NCBI RefSeq assembly: GCF_026342015.1 | Contig: NZ_JAPENL010000001.1 | Coordinates: forward strand, 682,001-746,000 | Length of the DNA stretch: 64,000 bases | Source of the DNA: Micromonospora lupini | GTDB taxonomy: Bacteria > Actinomycetota > Actinomycetes > Mycobacteriales > Micromonosporaceae | Direction: 5' to 3' | Part shown: positions 1 to 8,040 of the stretch, in pieces | Layout: each line of letters opens with the position of its first letter | Position numbering within the stretch: position 1 is the first letter of the stretch | Notes under the pieces: generated by a model | What the model was told of the DNA's origin: nothing | What the model saw: the letters and a program-made list of their open reading frames with translations, nothing else | The model's database searches: none | Translations under genes and position numbers: made by a program

Positions 1-2174
1 TGGTTGGCGGTGACAGTCGTGTCGACGGTGCCCAGCGCCGCCAGGTTGCGGATCCAGTGGAAGGTGTGCGCGCGGCTCTCCCCCTCCTCGGGCGTGTAGC
101 CGGGGTTGGCGCGCAGGTTCGCCAGGGCCGCGTCCGGATCGCCGAGGGCCTGGAACTGCCAGAGGATGTCCTGCCACACCGTCGGCGGTCCACCGTTGTT
201 GCGGACCAGCTCGGCGTAGTTGGTGCGCATGTACGCCGGGTTGTTGCCCAGGTAGAGGTGCCCACCGGTGACCGGCAGCAGGTTGATGCCCTGGATCATC
301 TCCGGCTCGCCGCTGAACCAGGTGGCGTACGCGCCGCCGTCGCCCCAGACCATCCCGACGGTCGAGTGCCCGAAGGCGGCGGGGAAGTTCTGGTCGCTGG
401 CGTCGAACCAGTACTCCTGGATGGCGGCGGCCTGCGTCGTGTACAGGAAGATGCCGGCGTCGCGCACGGCGGTGTCCCCGGTGACCTGTCCCCACTGGAT
501 GAGGGCGTTGGCGAAGTTCATCCCCTCGGAGGACGACTCCTGGTTGTTGCCGGAGCCGAACGAGCCGTGCCCGGAGGCCCAGTCGTGGCCGGCGTAGATG
601 TCGAAGTCGCGCAGGTAGGGAAAGCGGGTGTCGTCGCGGCGGTAGTTGTTGGCGTCGCGGATCAGCAGGTCCACCATGCCGCCGTAGCGGCTGGTCGCGG
701 CCCACGACGGGTCGAACTTGGCGAGCGTCGCGGCGGCGGCGATGAAGTAGCCGTAGTGGAAGTGGTGGTCGTTGAGTTCCTGGTCGGAGCCGTACGACGC
801 CGGGTAGCCGATCAGGGTGCCCCAGTTGGCGTCGTAGTAGAAGAGCCTCTGGGTCTTGCCACTGGAGGCGGTGAACCAGTCGGTGAGGGTGCTGCGGATC
901 GCGTTCAGGGCGCTGTCGCGGGTGGCCGTGTCGTTGACCAGGTCGGCGACCTCGGCGAGCCGGGCGGCCCGGCCGAGCCCCTTGCCGGTCCAGTACGTGT
1001 CGTTGCCCCGCTGGTCCATCGGGTTGCTGCGGGTGGCGGCCAGTTGGCTGGTGAGCGTGGCCAGGTCCGTGCCGCTGCCGTCGCCGACGGCCGGCAGTTC
1101 GGGCAGGACCCCCTGGAACGCCATGGCGGTCCGGAACTGGTTGACGCCGGTGAGGACCTTCATCCGGCCCCGCGCCGACGGGTAGGTGGGCGTGATCGGC
1201 GTCGAGCCGGCAAGCGACTTCCACTGGTGCGGGTAGAGGCTGACCACTGTCTGCGTGGCGGTGCCCTCCCGGGCGGTGGTGGTGAACGCGTACGTCGTGC
1301 TCAGGCCGTTGGTCGTCGGGTCGTAGGCGTAGGAGACCCGGGTGCCGGTGACGTGGGCGTGCGCGTACCTGCCGTAGGTGGTGGCCAGGTCGGCGCGCTC
1401 GGTGGCGTTGGCCGTCGGGGGCAGCAGGGCGACGGAGAAGTAGCCGCGACCGGCGAGGGTGGAGGAGATGCGGCCACCGCTGACGGTCCAGGTCGCGCCG
1501 CTGGGGGCGTACGCCACGTAGTCGTGGCCGTTGACCCGGAAGCCGATGGTGGCGCCGCCTGTGGACCAGACGTCGGGGGTGCCGGACGTGCCGATCACCG
1601 CGTCGCCGCCGCTGGCCTGGAAGTACGCGAACGGTAGGCCGTGGCCGATGGTGGCGCGCAGGGTGCGGGTCCCGTCGCTCCAGTACGGACTGACCGTCCA
1701 GTCGGTCCAGCCGTCCACAGTGACCTGGGGCGCGGCGAGCCCGGCCACGCCGACGCGGATGTCCTGCACGTACGGGTAGTGGTACTCCCCGACGCCGGTG
1801 GCCGTGCCGCTGATGGCGGGCGTGGAGTTGGCCGAGAAACCGAGACCGTCGGTGAACGTGTCGTACGAGGTCGGGTGGGCGTGCAGGGGCTCGCTGAAGG
1901 CGCAGTCGGTGCGCTTCCACAGCAGCGAGGACCACCAGTCGTTGGTGGGCACGGCGCCGGCGGGCGCGTTGGCGGTGGCGTACTGCCGGGGGTTGCCCGA
2001 CATCGCGCCGCAGCCGGTGGGGAGCGCGCCGACGGGAGTGGTGGTGTAGCTGCCGGCGCCCACGGGCGCGGCCTCGGCGGCGCGGGTGACGGGGATCGTG
2101 AGGCCACCGACGACCAGGGCCAGGGCGGTGGCGGCTGCCAGGGCCCAGCGGCGGTGGGGGACGGGAGGTTTCAT
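1..2174 (-). CDS. Secreted GH81 endo-beta-1,3-glucanase, C-terminus beyond window
   Basis: The reading frame is open from an ATG at 2174 to the window edge, about 724 residues, with no stop, so the 3' end is missing. GGAGG lies just before the ATG. Residues 1-35 form a signal peptide (basic start, then an Ala/Leu/Val core), so the enzyme is secreted. The body matches glycoside hydrolase family 81: NDWWSSLLW near residue 60, DHHFHYGYF near 466, and NNQESSSEGMN near 545, where the family has its catalytic glutamate. GH81 enzymes cut internal beta-1,3-glucan linkages, so callose or fungal wall glucan is the expected substrate. A carbohydrate-binding module may follow beyond the window. A 16-bp palindrome upstream looks like a sugar-responsive operator. 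The opposite strand holds a long open frame that is only a shadow. Confidence 0.9.
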   Translation of the reverse strand, partial: MKPPVPHRRWALAAATALALVVGGLTIPVTRAAEAAPVGAGSYTTTPVGALPTGCGAMSGNPRQYATANAPAGAVPTNDWWSSLLWKRTDCAFSEPLHAHPTSYDTFTDGLGFSANSTPAISGTATGVGEYHYPYVQDIRVGVAGLAAPQVTVDGWTDWTVSPYWSDGTRTLRATIGHGLPFAYFQASGGDAVIGTSGTPDVWSTGGATIGFRVNGHDYVAYAPSGATWTVSGGRISSTLAGRGYFSVALLPPTANATERADLATTYGRYAHAHVTGTRVSYAYDPTTNGLSTTYAFTTTAREGTATQTVVSLYPHQWKSLAGSTPITPTYPSARGRMKVLTGVNQFRTAMAFQGVLPELPAVGDGSGTDLATLTSQLAATRSNPMDQRGNDTYWTGKGLGRAARLAEVADLVNDTATRDSALNAIRSTLTDWFTASSGKTQRLFYYDANWGTLIGYPASYGSDQELNDHHFHYGYFIAAAATLAKFDPSWAATSRYGGMVDLLIRDANNYRRDDTRFPYLRDFDIYAGHDWASGHGSFGSGNNQESSSEGMNFANALIQWGQVTGDTAVRDAGIFLYTTQAAAIQEYWFDASDQNFPAAFGHSTVGMVWGDGGAYATWFSGEPEMIQGINLLPVTGGHLYLGNNPAYMRTNYAELVRNNGGPPTVWQDILWQFQALGDPDAALANLRANPGYTPEEGESRAHTFHWIRNLAALGTVDTTVTAN

Positions 2175-2251
2175 GGTGCCTCCATCGCGCGTCCCGGTAC
2201 GGACCGTGCCGACCCGGGCGCGTAGCGTCTGAATTGTGGAAAACGTCGATC

Positions 2252-2267
2252 GAGAGAGCGCTCTCTC
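2252..2267. promoter_or_regulatory. Perfect 16-bp palindrome, likely LacI-family operator for the GH81 gene
   Basis: GAGAGAGCGCTCTCTC is a perfect palindrome 78-93 bp upstream of the glucanase ATG. Its core AGAGCGCTCT resembles the CebR-type operator (GGGAGCGCTCCC) used by LacI-family repressors of actinobacterial cellulase and glucanase genes. No regulator gene is adjacent, so a distant LacI protein is inferred. Confidence 0.6.
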
Positions 2268-2359
2268 AGCCGGCACGGTAATCGACCGTCGAGATCCCCG
2301 TCAATGTGTCGGTCCGGTTGCGTGCTGATGTCGCAAACTGATCGCCCGCCGCGCGGCGG

Positions 2360-2743
2360 CTAGCCCTCCACCGCGCCGATCCCGTCCAGCTCGGCGTGCA
2401 GCGCGTCCGGCGCACGCATCCGCCACGCGTCGGTCACGAGTTCGCTCAGGCGGTCGACGTCGACTGCCGCCAGGCGCAGCAACACCAGCGGGAGCCCCTC
2501 GTACCCGGAGGTCGTGAAGAAGACCTCGGGTTCGCCGAGCAGGAGGGCCTGCTTCTCCGCCTCGTCACCGACGAACAGCACCGCGATGTCGCGCCGGATC
2601 ACCCGCGACCTGCCCGGACTGCGCTCGGGATAGGACCAGACGAAACCCTTGTCGGCCACCCGGAAGTCGAAGCCGTCGCTCTCGATCTCGACAGTGTGGG
2701 GCAGGGCCAGGGCCAGGCGGCGTACGTCGTCGGCGTCAGCCAC
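2360..2743 (-). CDS. MmcQ/YjbR family protein
   Basis: This small protein of about 127 residues belongs to the MmcQ/YjbR family, a double-wing DNA-binding-like fold of unknown biochemical role. Family signs are the N-terminal DVRRLALALPHTVE, the GFVWSYPE strand and the C-terminal pattern in which a leucine-rich strand is followed by LVTDAWRMRAP. The frame extends upstream to 2791, but those residues (cysteine- and histidine-rich) do not look like the family. The GTG at 2743, behind a G-rich stretch, gives the usual beginning, so I chose it. The gene stands alone between the glucanase and the DUF1223 gene, both on the same strand, and no function can be inferred from context. Confidence 0.75.
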   Translation of the reverse strand: MADADDVRRLALALPHTVEIESDGFDFRVADKGFVWSYPERSPGRSRVIRRDIAVLFVGDEAEKQALLLGEPEVFFTTSGYEGLPLVLLRLAAVDVDRLSELVTDAWRMRAPDALHAELDGIGAVEG

Positions 2744-2830
2744 CGAAACCCCGCACCGCGCGTGCCGTAAGCATGTGCCGAGGTTACGCACCGGGACCGA
2801 CAGCCGTCGGGCGGGCCGCCCGACGTGGCG

Positions 2831-3586
2831 TCAGCCCGCCGCGACGGACAGGTCGACGGCCGTCGCGCCGAGGACCGCCCGGTCGCCCTCGCGCTGGACG
2901 TAGCCGATCACCGTCGCTCGGCGGGGGTCGAGATCCGGCGGAGTGGTCAGCTCCACCCGGCCCTGCTCGGCGTCCAGGGGCACCGACGCGAAGGCGCGCA
3001 CCACGTTGTCCTGCCGCAGCGTCCGGCCGGCGTTCTCGCCGCGGGCGATCGCGCTGTCCAGGCCGCGCTGCACGACAGCCACGTTCACCACGGCGCGCTG
3101 CGGCGGCCGCCGCACGCGAAAGTCCAGCGCCACCCCCTGTCCGCCGTCCGCGACCTCCGACACGGAAAGCGTGAGGGGCGCGGTGACGGCCGAGGTCAGG
3201 GCCGACGCGATGGCGCTCGCCGCCCGACGCCTGTCCGAGCCGACGAACTCCAGGGTGCCGTTGACGATCATCTGCGGCGTGTAGAGCCCTCCGGTGCCGA
3301 ACCTCCGCGCGTACGCCTCCTGCCGCGCCGTGTGCGACGCGTCCGCGAACTGGTCGGGCCAGCCCAGGTCGTCCCAGTAGTCGACGTGGAAGCCGAGGGC
3401 GAAGACCGGCTCGCCCCGCGTCCGGGCGTCGTGGTCGATCTCGGTCAGCAGCTCCTCGGCCGGAGGGCAGCTGTTGCAGCCCTGCGAGGTGAACAGCTCC
3501 ACGACGGCGACGCCGCCGCCCGTCGCCGAGGGCGGCGGATCCGGCGAACGGGCAGGGTCCGACCCGTGGGGCGACGGGTTCGTCAT
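2831..3586 (-). CDS. DUF1223 thioredoxin-fold protein
   Basis: A 251-residue protein of the DUF1223 family. After a disordered Pro/Ser-rich start (1-24) comes VAVVELFTSQGCNSCPPAEELL with a CxxC pair (Cys37 and Cys40), the hallmark of the thioredoxin-like fold. HVDYWDDLGWPD and YTPQMIVNG follow, both typical of the family. The C-terminal half is a beta-rich domain. The family is thought to be redox-related, but no substrate is known. GGAGGAG sits about 6 bases before the ATG. No signal peptide or membrane segment is visible, although many relatives are exported. It is monocistronic, with the divergent secreted propeller gene on its other side. Confidence 0.8.
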   Translation of the reverse strand: MTNPSPHGSDPARSPDPPPSATGGGVAVVELFTSQGCNSCPPAEELLTEIDHDARTRGEPVFALGFHVDYWDDLGWPDQFADASHTARQEAYARRFGTGGLYTPQMIVNGTLEFVGSDRRRAASAIASALTSAVTAPLTLSVSEVADGGQGVALDFRVRRPPQRAVVNVAVVQRGLDSAIARGENAGRTLRQDNVVRAFASVPLDAEQGRVELTTPPDLDPRRATVIGYVQREGDRAVLGATAVDLSVAAG

Positions 3587-3747
3587 GGCGTCTCCTCCCA
3601 GAGCTGCTGACGCCCCTGCGATTCCCGTTACCGCACCGACAACGCCTGGTCACCGGGGTCGCGAGGGCCGATGGGTGCGTCCACGGCCGGCAGGTGCCGC
3701 ACTACCACGAATCCGCCGTTGCGCCCGCCAGTGTCACTTACGGGTAA

Positions 3748-3765
3748 ACGCCATCTAAACGGCGT
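3748..3765. promoter_or_regulatory. Inverted repeat ACGCC-N8-GGCGT upstream of the propeller gene
   Basis: ACGCC and GGCGT are separated by 8 bases, 70-87 bp before the ATG at 3835, in the intergenic gap between two divergent genes. It could be an operator for either gene. Only the symmetry is seen; there is no adjacent regulator. Confidence 0.3.
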
Positions 3766-3834
3766 CATCCTTCGATAGCTTGCCAATGAGAGGAAACCTC
3801 GTATTTCTTCCACAATGCGGCTAAGGAGTCAGTA

Positions 3835-5010
3835 ATGAAGCGCAGCGTAGCGCTAGCGGCGGCCCTCCTGGTGGGTCTGACAAGTGCCGGAACGCTCCCC
3901 GGAGCTGCCTTCGCCGACGGCGGCGGCCCAGCGGGCAACCACGAAGAGCGCGGGGGAGGTGGAAACCACCACGACAGCGAGGGCGCGGTCTTCGTCCAGA
4001 CCAACAAGGCCGAGGGCAACACCATCAAGGTGTACGACCGTGACGAGGACGGCCGCCTCACCAAGGCGGGTGAGTACGAGACCGGCGGGCTGGGCGGCTT
4101 CACCATCGGCGCGCCGCTGGACGCGCTGGCCTCGCAGGGCTCCCTGGTCTACCACAAGGGGCTGCTCTTCGCCGTCAACGCCGGCAGCAACACGGTGACC
4201 GTCTTCCGCGTCGACGGCACCCGGCTGCACAAGCTCCAGGTCATCTGGTCCGGCGGTCTGCTGCCGGTCAGCATCGCGGCCCGCGGTGACCTCGTCTACG
4301 TCCTCAACGCCGCCGGCGAGGGCTCGGTGCAGGGCTTCGAGCTGCACAAGGGACGCCTGTCGCGGATCGAGGACGCCAACCGGTCGCTCGGCCTGCACAA
4401 CGGCAACCCGCCCGCGTTCGGGACGGCCCCGGCCCAGGTCAAGATCGACCCGGACAGCGAGTTCGTCCTGGTGTCGACGAAGATGGCCAACGTCATGTTC
4501 AGCTACGAGATCGGTCGCCACGGCGAGCTGGCCCGTAACCCCGTCGTCAGCGACGCGGGGAACACGCCGTTCGGCTTCACGTTCGACACCAGGGACTCGC
4601 TGCTGGTCACCGAGTCGGGTGCGAACGCGGTGAGCCGGTTCGAGCTGGAGGACGACGGCGCGCTCGACCAGGTCGGGCCGTCGGTGCCCAACGGTCAGCA
4701 GGCGCCCTGCTGGATCCAGCGCGTGGGCGACTACTTCTTCGTCGCGAACGCCGGTAGCTCCACCATCAGCTCCTACCGGGTCGACGACGACGGCAAACTC
4801 CAAATCGTCAAGGAGGTGGCCGCCGACACCGGTGGCGGGTCGATCGACATGACCACAAGCGACGGCTTCCTGTACGTCCAGAACGCCACCGCCGGCAACG
4901 TGCAGGGCTACGAGGTGCACGACGACGGCTCCCTGAGCCTCGTCACCACAGTCGAGGGCCTGCCGAAGTTCACCGACGGCATCGGCATGGAGGGCATCGC
5001 CGCCTCCTGA
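3835..5010 (+). CDS. Secreted beta-propeller (lactonase-fold) protein
   Basis: A 391-residue exported protein. Residues 1-28 are a signal peptide (KR, Ala/Leu core, AFADG cleavage region), followed by a Gly/His/Glu-rich linker (29-50). The rest is built of repeated blades with patterns such as VFVQTNKAEGNTIKVYDRD, LLFAVNAGSNTVTVFRV and FFVANAGSSTISSYRVDDDG. These are the marks of the seven-bladed YVTN/6-phosphogluconolactonase-like propeller. Cytoplasmic Pgl enzymes lack a signal peptide, so a sugar-pathway role is unlikely and the substrate is unknown. AAGGAG lies 7 bases before the ATG. A strong hairpin terminator follows the stop. The His/Gly-rich linker may bind metal (speculative). Confidence 0.8.
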   Translation: MKRSVALAAALLVGLTSAGTLPGAAFADGGGPAGNHEERGGGGNHHDSEGAVFVQTNKAEGNTIKVYDRDEDGRLTKAGEYETGGLGGFTIGAPLDALASQGSLVYHKGLLFAVNAGSNTVTVFRVDGTRLHKLQVIWSGGLLPVSIAARGDLVYVLNAAGEGSVQGFELHKGRLSRIEDANRSLGLHNGNPPAFGTAPAQVKIDPDSEFVLVSTKMANVMFSYEIGRHGELARNPVVSDAGNTPFGFTFDTRDSLLVTESGANAVSRFELEDDGALDQVGPSVPNGQQAPCWIQRVGDYFFVANAGSSTISSYRVDDDGKLQIVKEVAADTGGGSIDMTTSDGFLYVQNATAGNVQGYEVHDDGSLSLVTTVEGLPKFTDGIGMEGIAAS

Positions 5011-5023
5011 CTGTCGGCACACC

Positions 5024-5055
5024 GCTGGTCCCGGTCGATCCCGACCGGGACCAGC
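5024..5055 (+). terminator. Intrinsic terminator-like hairpin after the propeller gene
   Basis: GCTGGTCCCGGTC pairs perfectly with GACCGGGACCAGC, and a further G-C pair extends the stem to 14 bp around a 4-base loop. It begins 14 bases after the stop codon. There is no U-tract, as is usual for actinobacterial terminators. Confidence 0.75.
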
Positions 5056-5149
5056 GCGCGTTCCCTCCCCGGACCGGCTGGTTTCGGCGGTGCCCCGTCC
5101 GGGGCAGAAGAGCGTCGCTGACGACAACACCTTCGAAGGGACGGCCCCC

Positions 5150-5419
5150 GTGGAAATCCAGGGCTTCTTCACCGCGATCATCATCGGCCTGGTCATCGGC
5201 GCCCTCGGCAGGCTCGTGGTGCCCGGCAAGCAGAACATCTCGATCGTGCTCACCCTGGCGATCGGCGTGCTCGCCGCGATCCTCGGCACCCTCGTGGCCG
5301 GTGGGCTCGGCGTCGACGAGACCGGCGGCATCGACTGGATCGAACTGCTCCTGCAGGTCGTGTTCGCCGCGATCGGCGTGGCCGTCACCGCCGCCGCGTA
5401 CGGCCGCCGACGCCTCTGA
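5150..5419 (+). CDS. GlsB/YeaQ/YmgE family stress membrane protein
   Basis: An 89-residue integral membrane protein of the GlsB/YeaQ/YmgE (transglycosylase-associated) family. There are three hydrophobic segments: FFTAIIIGLVIGALGRLVVPG, then a Leu/Ile/Ala-rich helix, then a final one ending in Tyr-Gly-Arg-Arg. The GALGRLVVPGKQ loop is characteristic. Members are small stress-induced proteins of unknown mechanism. The GTG at 5150 is preceded by GAAGGGA and gives the standard family start; the open frame further upstream has no family character. It lies alone between the propeller and acetyltransferase genes. Confidence 0.8.
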   Translation: MEIQGFFTAIIIGLVIGALGRLVVPGKQNISIVLTLAIGVLAAILGTLVAGGLGVDETGGIDWIELLLQVVFAAIGVAVTAAAYGRRRL

Positions 5420-5519
5420 CGTCCCCGTGCCGGCCCGCTCCGCCCGGCGCGGAGCGGGCCCGCCCCCGTACGGTGCCGACCGCGGGTGGCTGCCACGGGC
5501 GCTGTGCTTGGATGGTCCG

Positions 5520-5822
5520 GTGCAGTTCACAGTGACAGAAGCGCCGACGCGGGAGCGGTTCGAGGCGCGCGACGAGACGGGCGCGGTCGCCGGGGTCGTC
5601 ACCTACCAGCTGACCGGCGCCATCATCGCCTACACCCACACCGAGGTCGATCCCGCGTACGAGGGTCGCGGTGTCGGGTCGACCCTGGCCCGCGCCGTCA
5701 TGGACGACGCGCGGGCCAGGGGACGCACAGTGGTGCCGATCTGCCCGTTCCTCGCCGAGTGGCTGGTCAAACACCCGGAGTACGAGGACATCGTCGTGCG
5801 GTCCACCCGAAAGGTGAAGTAG
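5520..5822 (+). CDS. GNAT-like N-acetyltransferase (NATD1 type)
   Basis: A 100-residue minimal acetyltransferase. It has the ITYTHTEVDPAYEGRGVGSTLARAVMDDARARG pattern in short form: strand, Arg/Gly-x-Gly-x-Gly pyrophosphate loop (YEGRGVGSTL, about residues 50-59) and the helix for acetyl-CoA. CPFLAEWLVKHPEY near the C-terminus is typical of the NATD1/YidJ group. The substrate is unknown. The start is the GTG at 5520, giving VQFTVTEAPTRERFEA; the open frame further upstream lacks family character. Its stop is 8 bases from the stop of the convergent SRPBCC gene. Confidence 0.82.
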   Translation: MQFTVTEAPTRERFEARDETGAVAGVVTYQLTGAIIAYTHTEVDPAYEGRGVGSTLARAVMDDARARGRTVVPICPFLAEWLVKHPEYEDIVVRSTRKVK

Positions 5823-5830
5823 CGCCGGGC

Positions 5831-6274
5831 TCAGTGCCAGTCGCTGATCGCGACGTCGTCCGGCGCCGGCCTGCCGCGCCCGGTCTCCACCAGCTCCTTG
5901 AGGCTCATCAGGAACGTCGCCCACTTGGTGCTGCAGTGGTGCATGAACTCGCCCGGCTCGCGCCAGCCCTCGTGGGTGAACAGGACGACTGTGTAATCGC
6001 CCCGCTGGTCGAGGCGCCAGTCGACCTCGGTGCCGACCCATTCCTCGGGGCCCTCGACGACCCGCCAGCGGATGTGGCCGGAGGGGTCCAGCGTCAGGAC
6101 CTCCATGTCGAAGCCACCGGCGGCGCCGAACCGGAAGGCCACCTGCTCGCCGACCGCGCTCTTGCCGACGGTGTCGGTAGTCCACCAACCGGCGAGGCCC
6201 TCCGGGGTGGCCACCGCGCGGTAGACGTCGTCGAGCGGGGCGACCACGCCGACCCGGTGCAGGATGTCGACCAT
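5831..6274 (-). CDS. SRPBCC (AHSA1-like) domain protein, third gene of ArsR operon
   Basis: A 147-residue single-domain START/AHSA1-fold protein. The family start is VDILHRVGVVAPLDDVYRAVATPEGLAGWWT, and the C-terminal helix contains FMHHCSTKWATFLMSLKELVETG. Such proteins have a hydrophobic cavity for a lipid-like ligand; here no ligand is known. It is the last gene of a three-gene operon with an SRPBCC paralogue (6623-7081) and an ArsR regulator (6276-6626). Its ATG is one base after the ArsR stop, so translation is probably coupled. ArsR plus SRPBCC pairs are common in actinobacteria, and the regulator may sense the ligand. Confidence 0.85.
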   Translation of the reverse strand: MVDILHRVGVVAPLDDVYRAVATPEGLAGWWTTDTVGKSAVGEQVAFRFGAAGGFDMEVLTLDPSGHIRWRVVEGPEEWVGTEVDWRLDQRGDYTVVLFTHEGWREPGEFMHHCSTKWATFLMSLKELVETGRGRPAPDDVAISDWH

Positions 6275-6275
6275 C

Positions 6276-6626
6276 TCATTCTCCCTGATTGTCGGTGCGG
6301 TGGCGTTCGATCGTCTCGGCGATCCGCTTGATCCGGCGGAGTCGGGCGTCCCAGGCGTCGCCGACGGCGGTCAGTTGGGCTACCGCGCGGGCGAGCTGCG
6401 CCTCGTCGACCCGGTAGTGACGCTCACGACCGGCCGGCGCGGAGTGGATCAGGCCGACCCGGTCCAGGACGGCAAGGTGCTTCGAGACGGCCTGGCGGGT
6501 GACGGGCAGCCGCTCGCTCAGCGACGTGGCGGTGCCGGGCCCACCGGCGAGCAGCAGGTCGATCATGCTGCGCCGGATCGGGTCGCCGATCGCCGACCAC
6601 AGGGCGTCGTCGACTGCCGTGGTCAT
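6276..6626 (-). CDS. ArsR-family winged-helix repressor
   Basis: A 116-residue ArsR/SmtB regulator. The recognition region LSERLPVTRQAVSKHLAVLDRVGLIHSAP (about 36-64) is the winged-helix core, and RERHYRVDEAQLA is the wing. No Cys or His metal-binding cluster is present, so it is the non-metal type often paired with SRPBCC proteins. Its ATG overlaps the stop of the preceding SRPBCC gene (ATGA), and one base separates its stop from the next gene. Two near-identical inverted repeats at 7096-7112 and 7138-7156 bracket the likely -10 of this operon, which implies autoregulation. Confidence 0.9.
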   Translation of the reverse strand: MTTAVDDALWSAIGDPIRRSMIDLLLAGGPGTATSLSERLPVTRQAVSKHLAVLDRVGLIHSAPAGRERHYRVDEAQLARAVAQLTAVGDAWDARLRRIKRIAETIERHRTDNQGE

Positions 6627-7081
6627 GACGCGGCGACCAGCTTCGCGACGTACGCGCCCAGGGTGGGGATGTAGTGGTTCCACCCGCTGACGTGGTCCTG
6701 GTACTGCTTCTCCAGGACGGCGACCTCCCAGCCCATCTCGCGGAAACCGGTCTCCGTCATGCGGATGCGGGTCCCCGCTGCGATCGGGACCAGGTCGAAC
6801 GTGACGAACAGCGACTGCCCGCCACGGTCGGGCTCGGTGAAGCACCACCGGAACGAGAACCGCTTCGGCGGGTCGACGTCCACGACGGCGAGGTCGACTG
6901 TCGTCGTCTCGCCGGTCTGCGCGTCGCGCCACACCAGCTCGCCGGGGGCGCCCTCGACCGGTTCGAACCGGGCGTCGTCGGGCCACCACTCCCGCACGTG
7001 CTCGGGCTGGCTGATCACCTCGAAGACCACCTCGGGTGAGGCGTCCACGTCGATGTCACGTTCGATGACTCCGTACTCCAT
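6623..7081 (-). CDS. SRPBCC (AHSA1-like) domain protein, first gene of ArsR operon
   Basis: A 152-residue AHSA1-type protein with VIERDIDVDASPEVVFEVISQPEHVREWWPDDARFEP at the start and a C-terminal QYQDHVSGWNHYIPTLGAYVAKL helix. The fold carries a ligand cavity; no catalytic assignment is possible. The ATG at 7081 has AAAGGGTGG about 5 bases upstream. An in-frame GTG at 7090 lies within that Shine-Dalgarno sequence and is rejected. It leads the operon with arsR and a second SRPBCC gene. The two SRPBCC proteins are only distantly similar, so they probably bind different partners. Confidence 0.85.
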   Translation of the reverse strand: MEYGVIERDIDVDASPEVVFEVISQPEHVREWWPDDARFEPVEGAPGELVWRDAQTGETTTVDLAVVDVDPPKRFSFRWCFTEPDRGGQSLFVTFDLVPIAAGTRIRMTETGFREMGWEVAVLEKQYQDHVSGWNHYIPTLGAYVAKLVAAS

Positions 7082-7095
7082 GCGTACCACCCTTT

Positions 7096-7156
7096 CGCAA
7101 CCTTTGGTTGCGTCAGGCTATGGCACCCCGGCGCCTCGCGCAACCCTTTGTTGCGC
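7096..7156 (-). promoter_or_regulatory. Promoter of the ArsR operon between two matched operators
   Basis: On the minus strand, TTGCGC (7156-7151 region) and TAGCCT lie with roughly consensus spacing and form a plausible promoter. Two inverted repeats flank the spacer: CGCAACCTTTGGTTGCG at 7096-7112 and GCGCAACCCTTTGTTGCGC at 7138-7156. Both share GCAAC-N5-GTTGC symmetry, and the second covers the -35 region. This is the layout expected for an autorepressed ArsR operon. Confidence 0.7.
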
Positions 7157-7259
7157 TTTCGGGGGCGGTTCCGGTCCGACGCACAGGGAGTGCGACGACG
7201 GTACGGTCCATGATGAGTAGCCTGTCCGGCCCACAACGTCCCACGGGGAGATCCGAACG

Positions 7260-7976
7260 ATGACAGCGTCCTCCTTCCGCGCCCTGCACCACGACCGCGC
7301 TGCCGGTGATCCGCTCGTCCTGCCCGGGCCCTGGGACGCGGGCAGCGCCCGGGTCTTCGCCGACGCGGGCTTCCCGGCGCTCGCCACCCCGAGCGCCGGT
7401 GTCGCCGCCTCCCTCGGCTACCAGGACGGCGCCACCCCGCCCGCCGAGATGTTCGCCGCGGTGGCGCGCATCGTGCGGGCCGTCTCCGTGCCGGTGTCCG
7501 CCGACGTGGAGGGCGGCTACGGGCTCGCGCCCAGCGAGCTGGTCGAGCGGCTGCTGGAGGCGGGCGTCGTCGGCTGCAACCTGGAGGACTCCGAGGGACA
7601 GGCCACGCTCAAGGACCCGCAGCGGCACGCGGACTGGCTGGCCGAGGTGCGAGCGGCGGCGGGTGACGCGCTTGTCATCAACGCGCGCGTCGACACCTTC
7701 CTGTTCGGCTCGGGCGACCCGGCCGACGCCATCGCCCGGGCGAAGCGGTACGTCGCGGCGGGCGCCGACTGCGTGTACCCGATCCGGGTGCCCACCGAGG
7801 TCCTCCCGACCCTGCGCGAAGGCATCACCGGCCCCCTCAACATGGCCGCCGGCCCGAGTCCGGAGTCCGTGGCCGAGCTGGCCCGGCACGGCGCCACCCG
7901 CATCACGTTCGGCCCGGGCATGCAGCGGTACGCGATGGGCGCGGTCGGGGACCTCGCGGCCACCCTGCGCGCCTGA
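7260..7976 (+). CDS. Isocitrate lyase/PEP mutase superfamily enzyme
   Basis: A 238-residue TIM-barrel protein of the PEP mutase/isocitrate lyase superfamily. It has LPGPWDAGSARVFADAGFPALATPSAGVAASLGY (residues 20-53), then VPVSADVEGGYG (around 80-91) with the Mg2+-binding Asp/Glu, and NARVDTFL. The subgroup includes carboxyphosphonoenolpyruvate phosphonomutase-like and 2-methylisocitrate lyase-like proteins; short members like this often cleave or rearrange C-C or C-P bonds of 2-oxo acids. The lyase loop KKCGH is not visible, so isocitrate lyase itself is ruled out. No phosphonate genes are nearby. ATG at 7260 follows GGGGAGATC. Confidence 0.8.
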   Translation: MTASSFRALHHDRAAGDPLVLPGPWDAGSARVFADAGFPALATPSAGVAASLGYQDGATPPAEMFAAVARIVRAVSVPVSADVEGGYGLAPSELVERLLEAGVVGCNLEDSEGQATLKDPQRHADWLAEVRAAAGDALVINARVDTFLFGSGDPADAIARAKRYVAAGADCVYPIRVPTEVLPTLREGITGPLNMAAGPSPESVAELARHGATRITFGPGMQRYAMGAVGDLAATLRA

Positions 7977-8040
7977 GGTCGCGCCCAACGTGCGCGCCGC
8001 CTGGCCGCGCGGTCGCCGCGCCCAAAGCGCTGTCGGCCGC

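Noticed and set aside
57..1637. Open frame of 526 codons on the plus strand
   Set aside because: It is antisense to the GH81 gene, with Gly/Val/Arg/Ala-rich text and no motif. The minus-strand frame has a signal peptide and family motifs.
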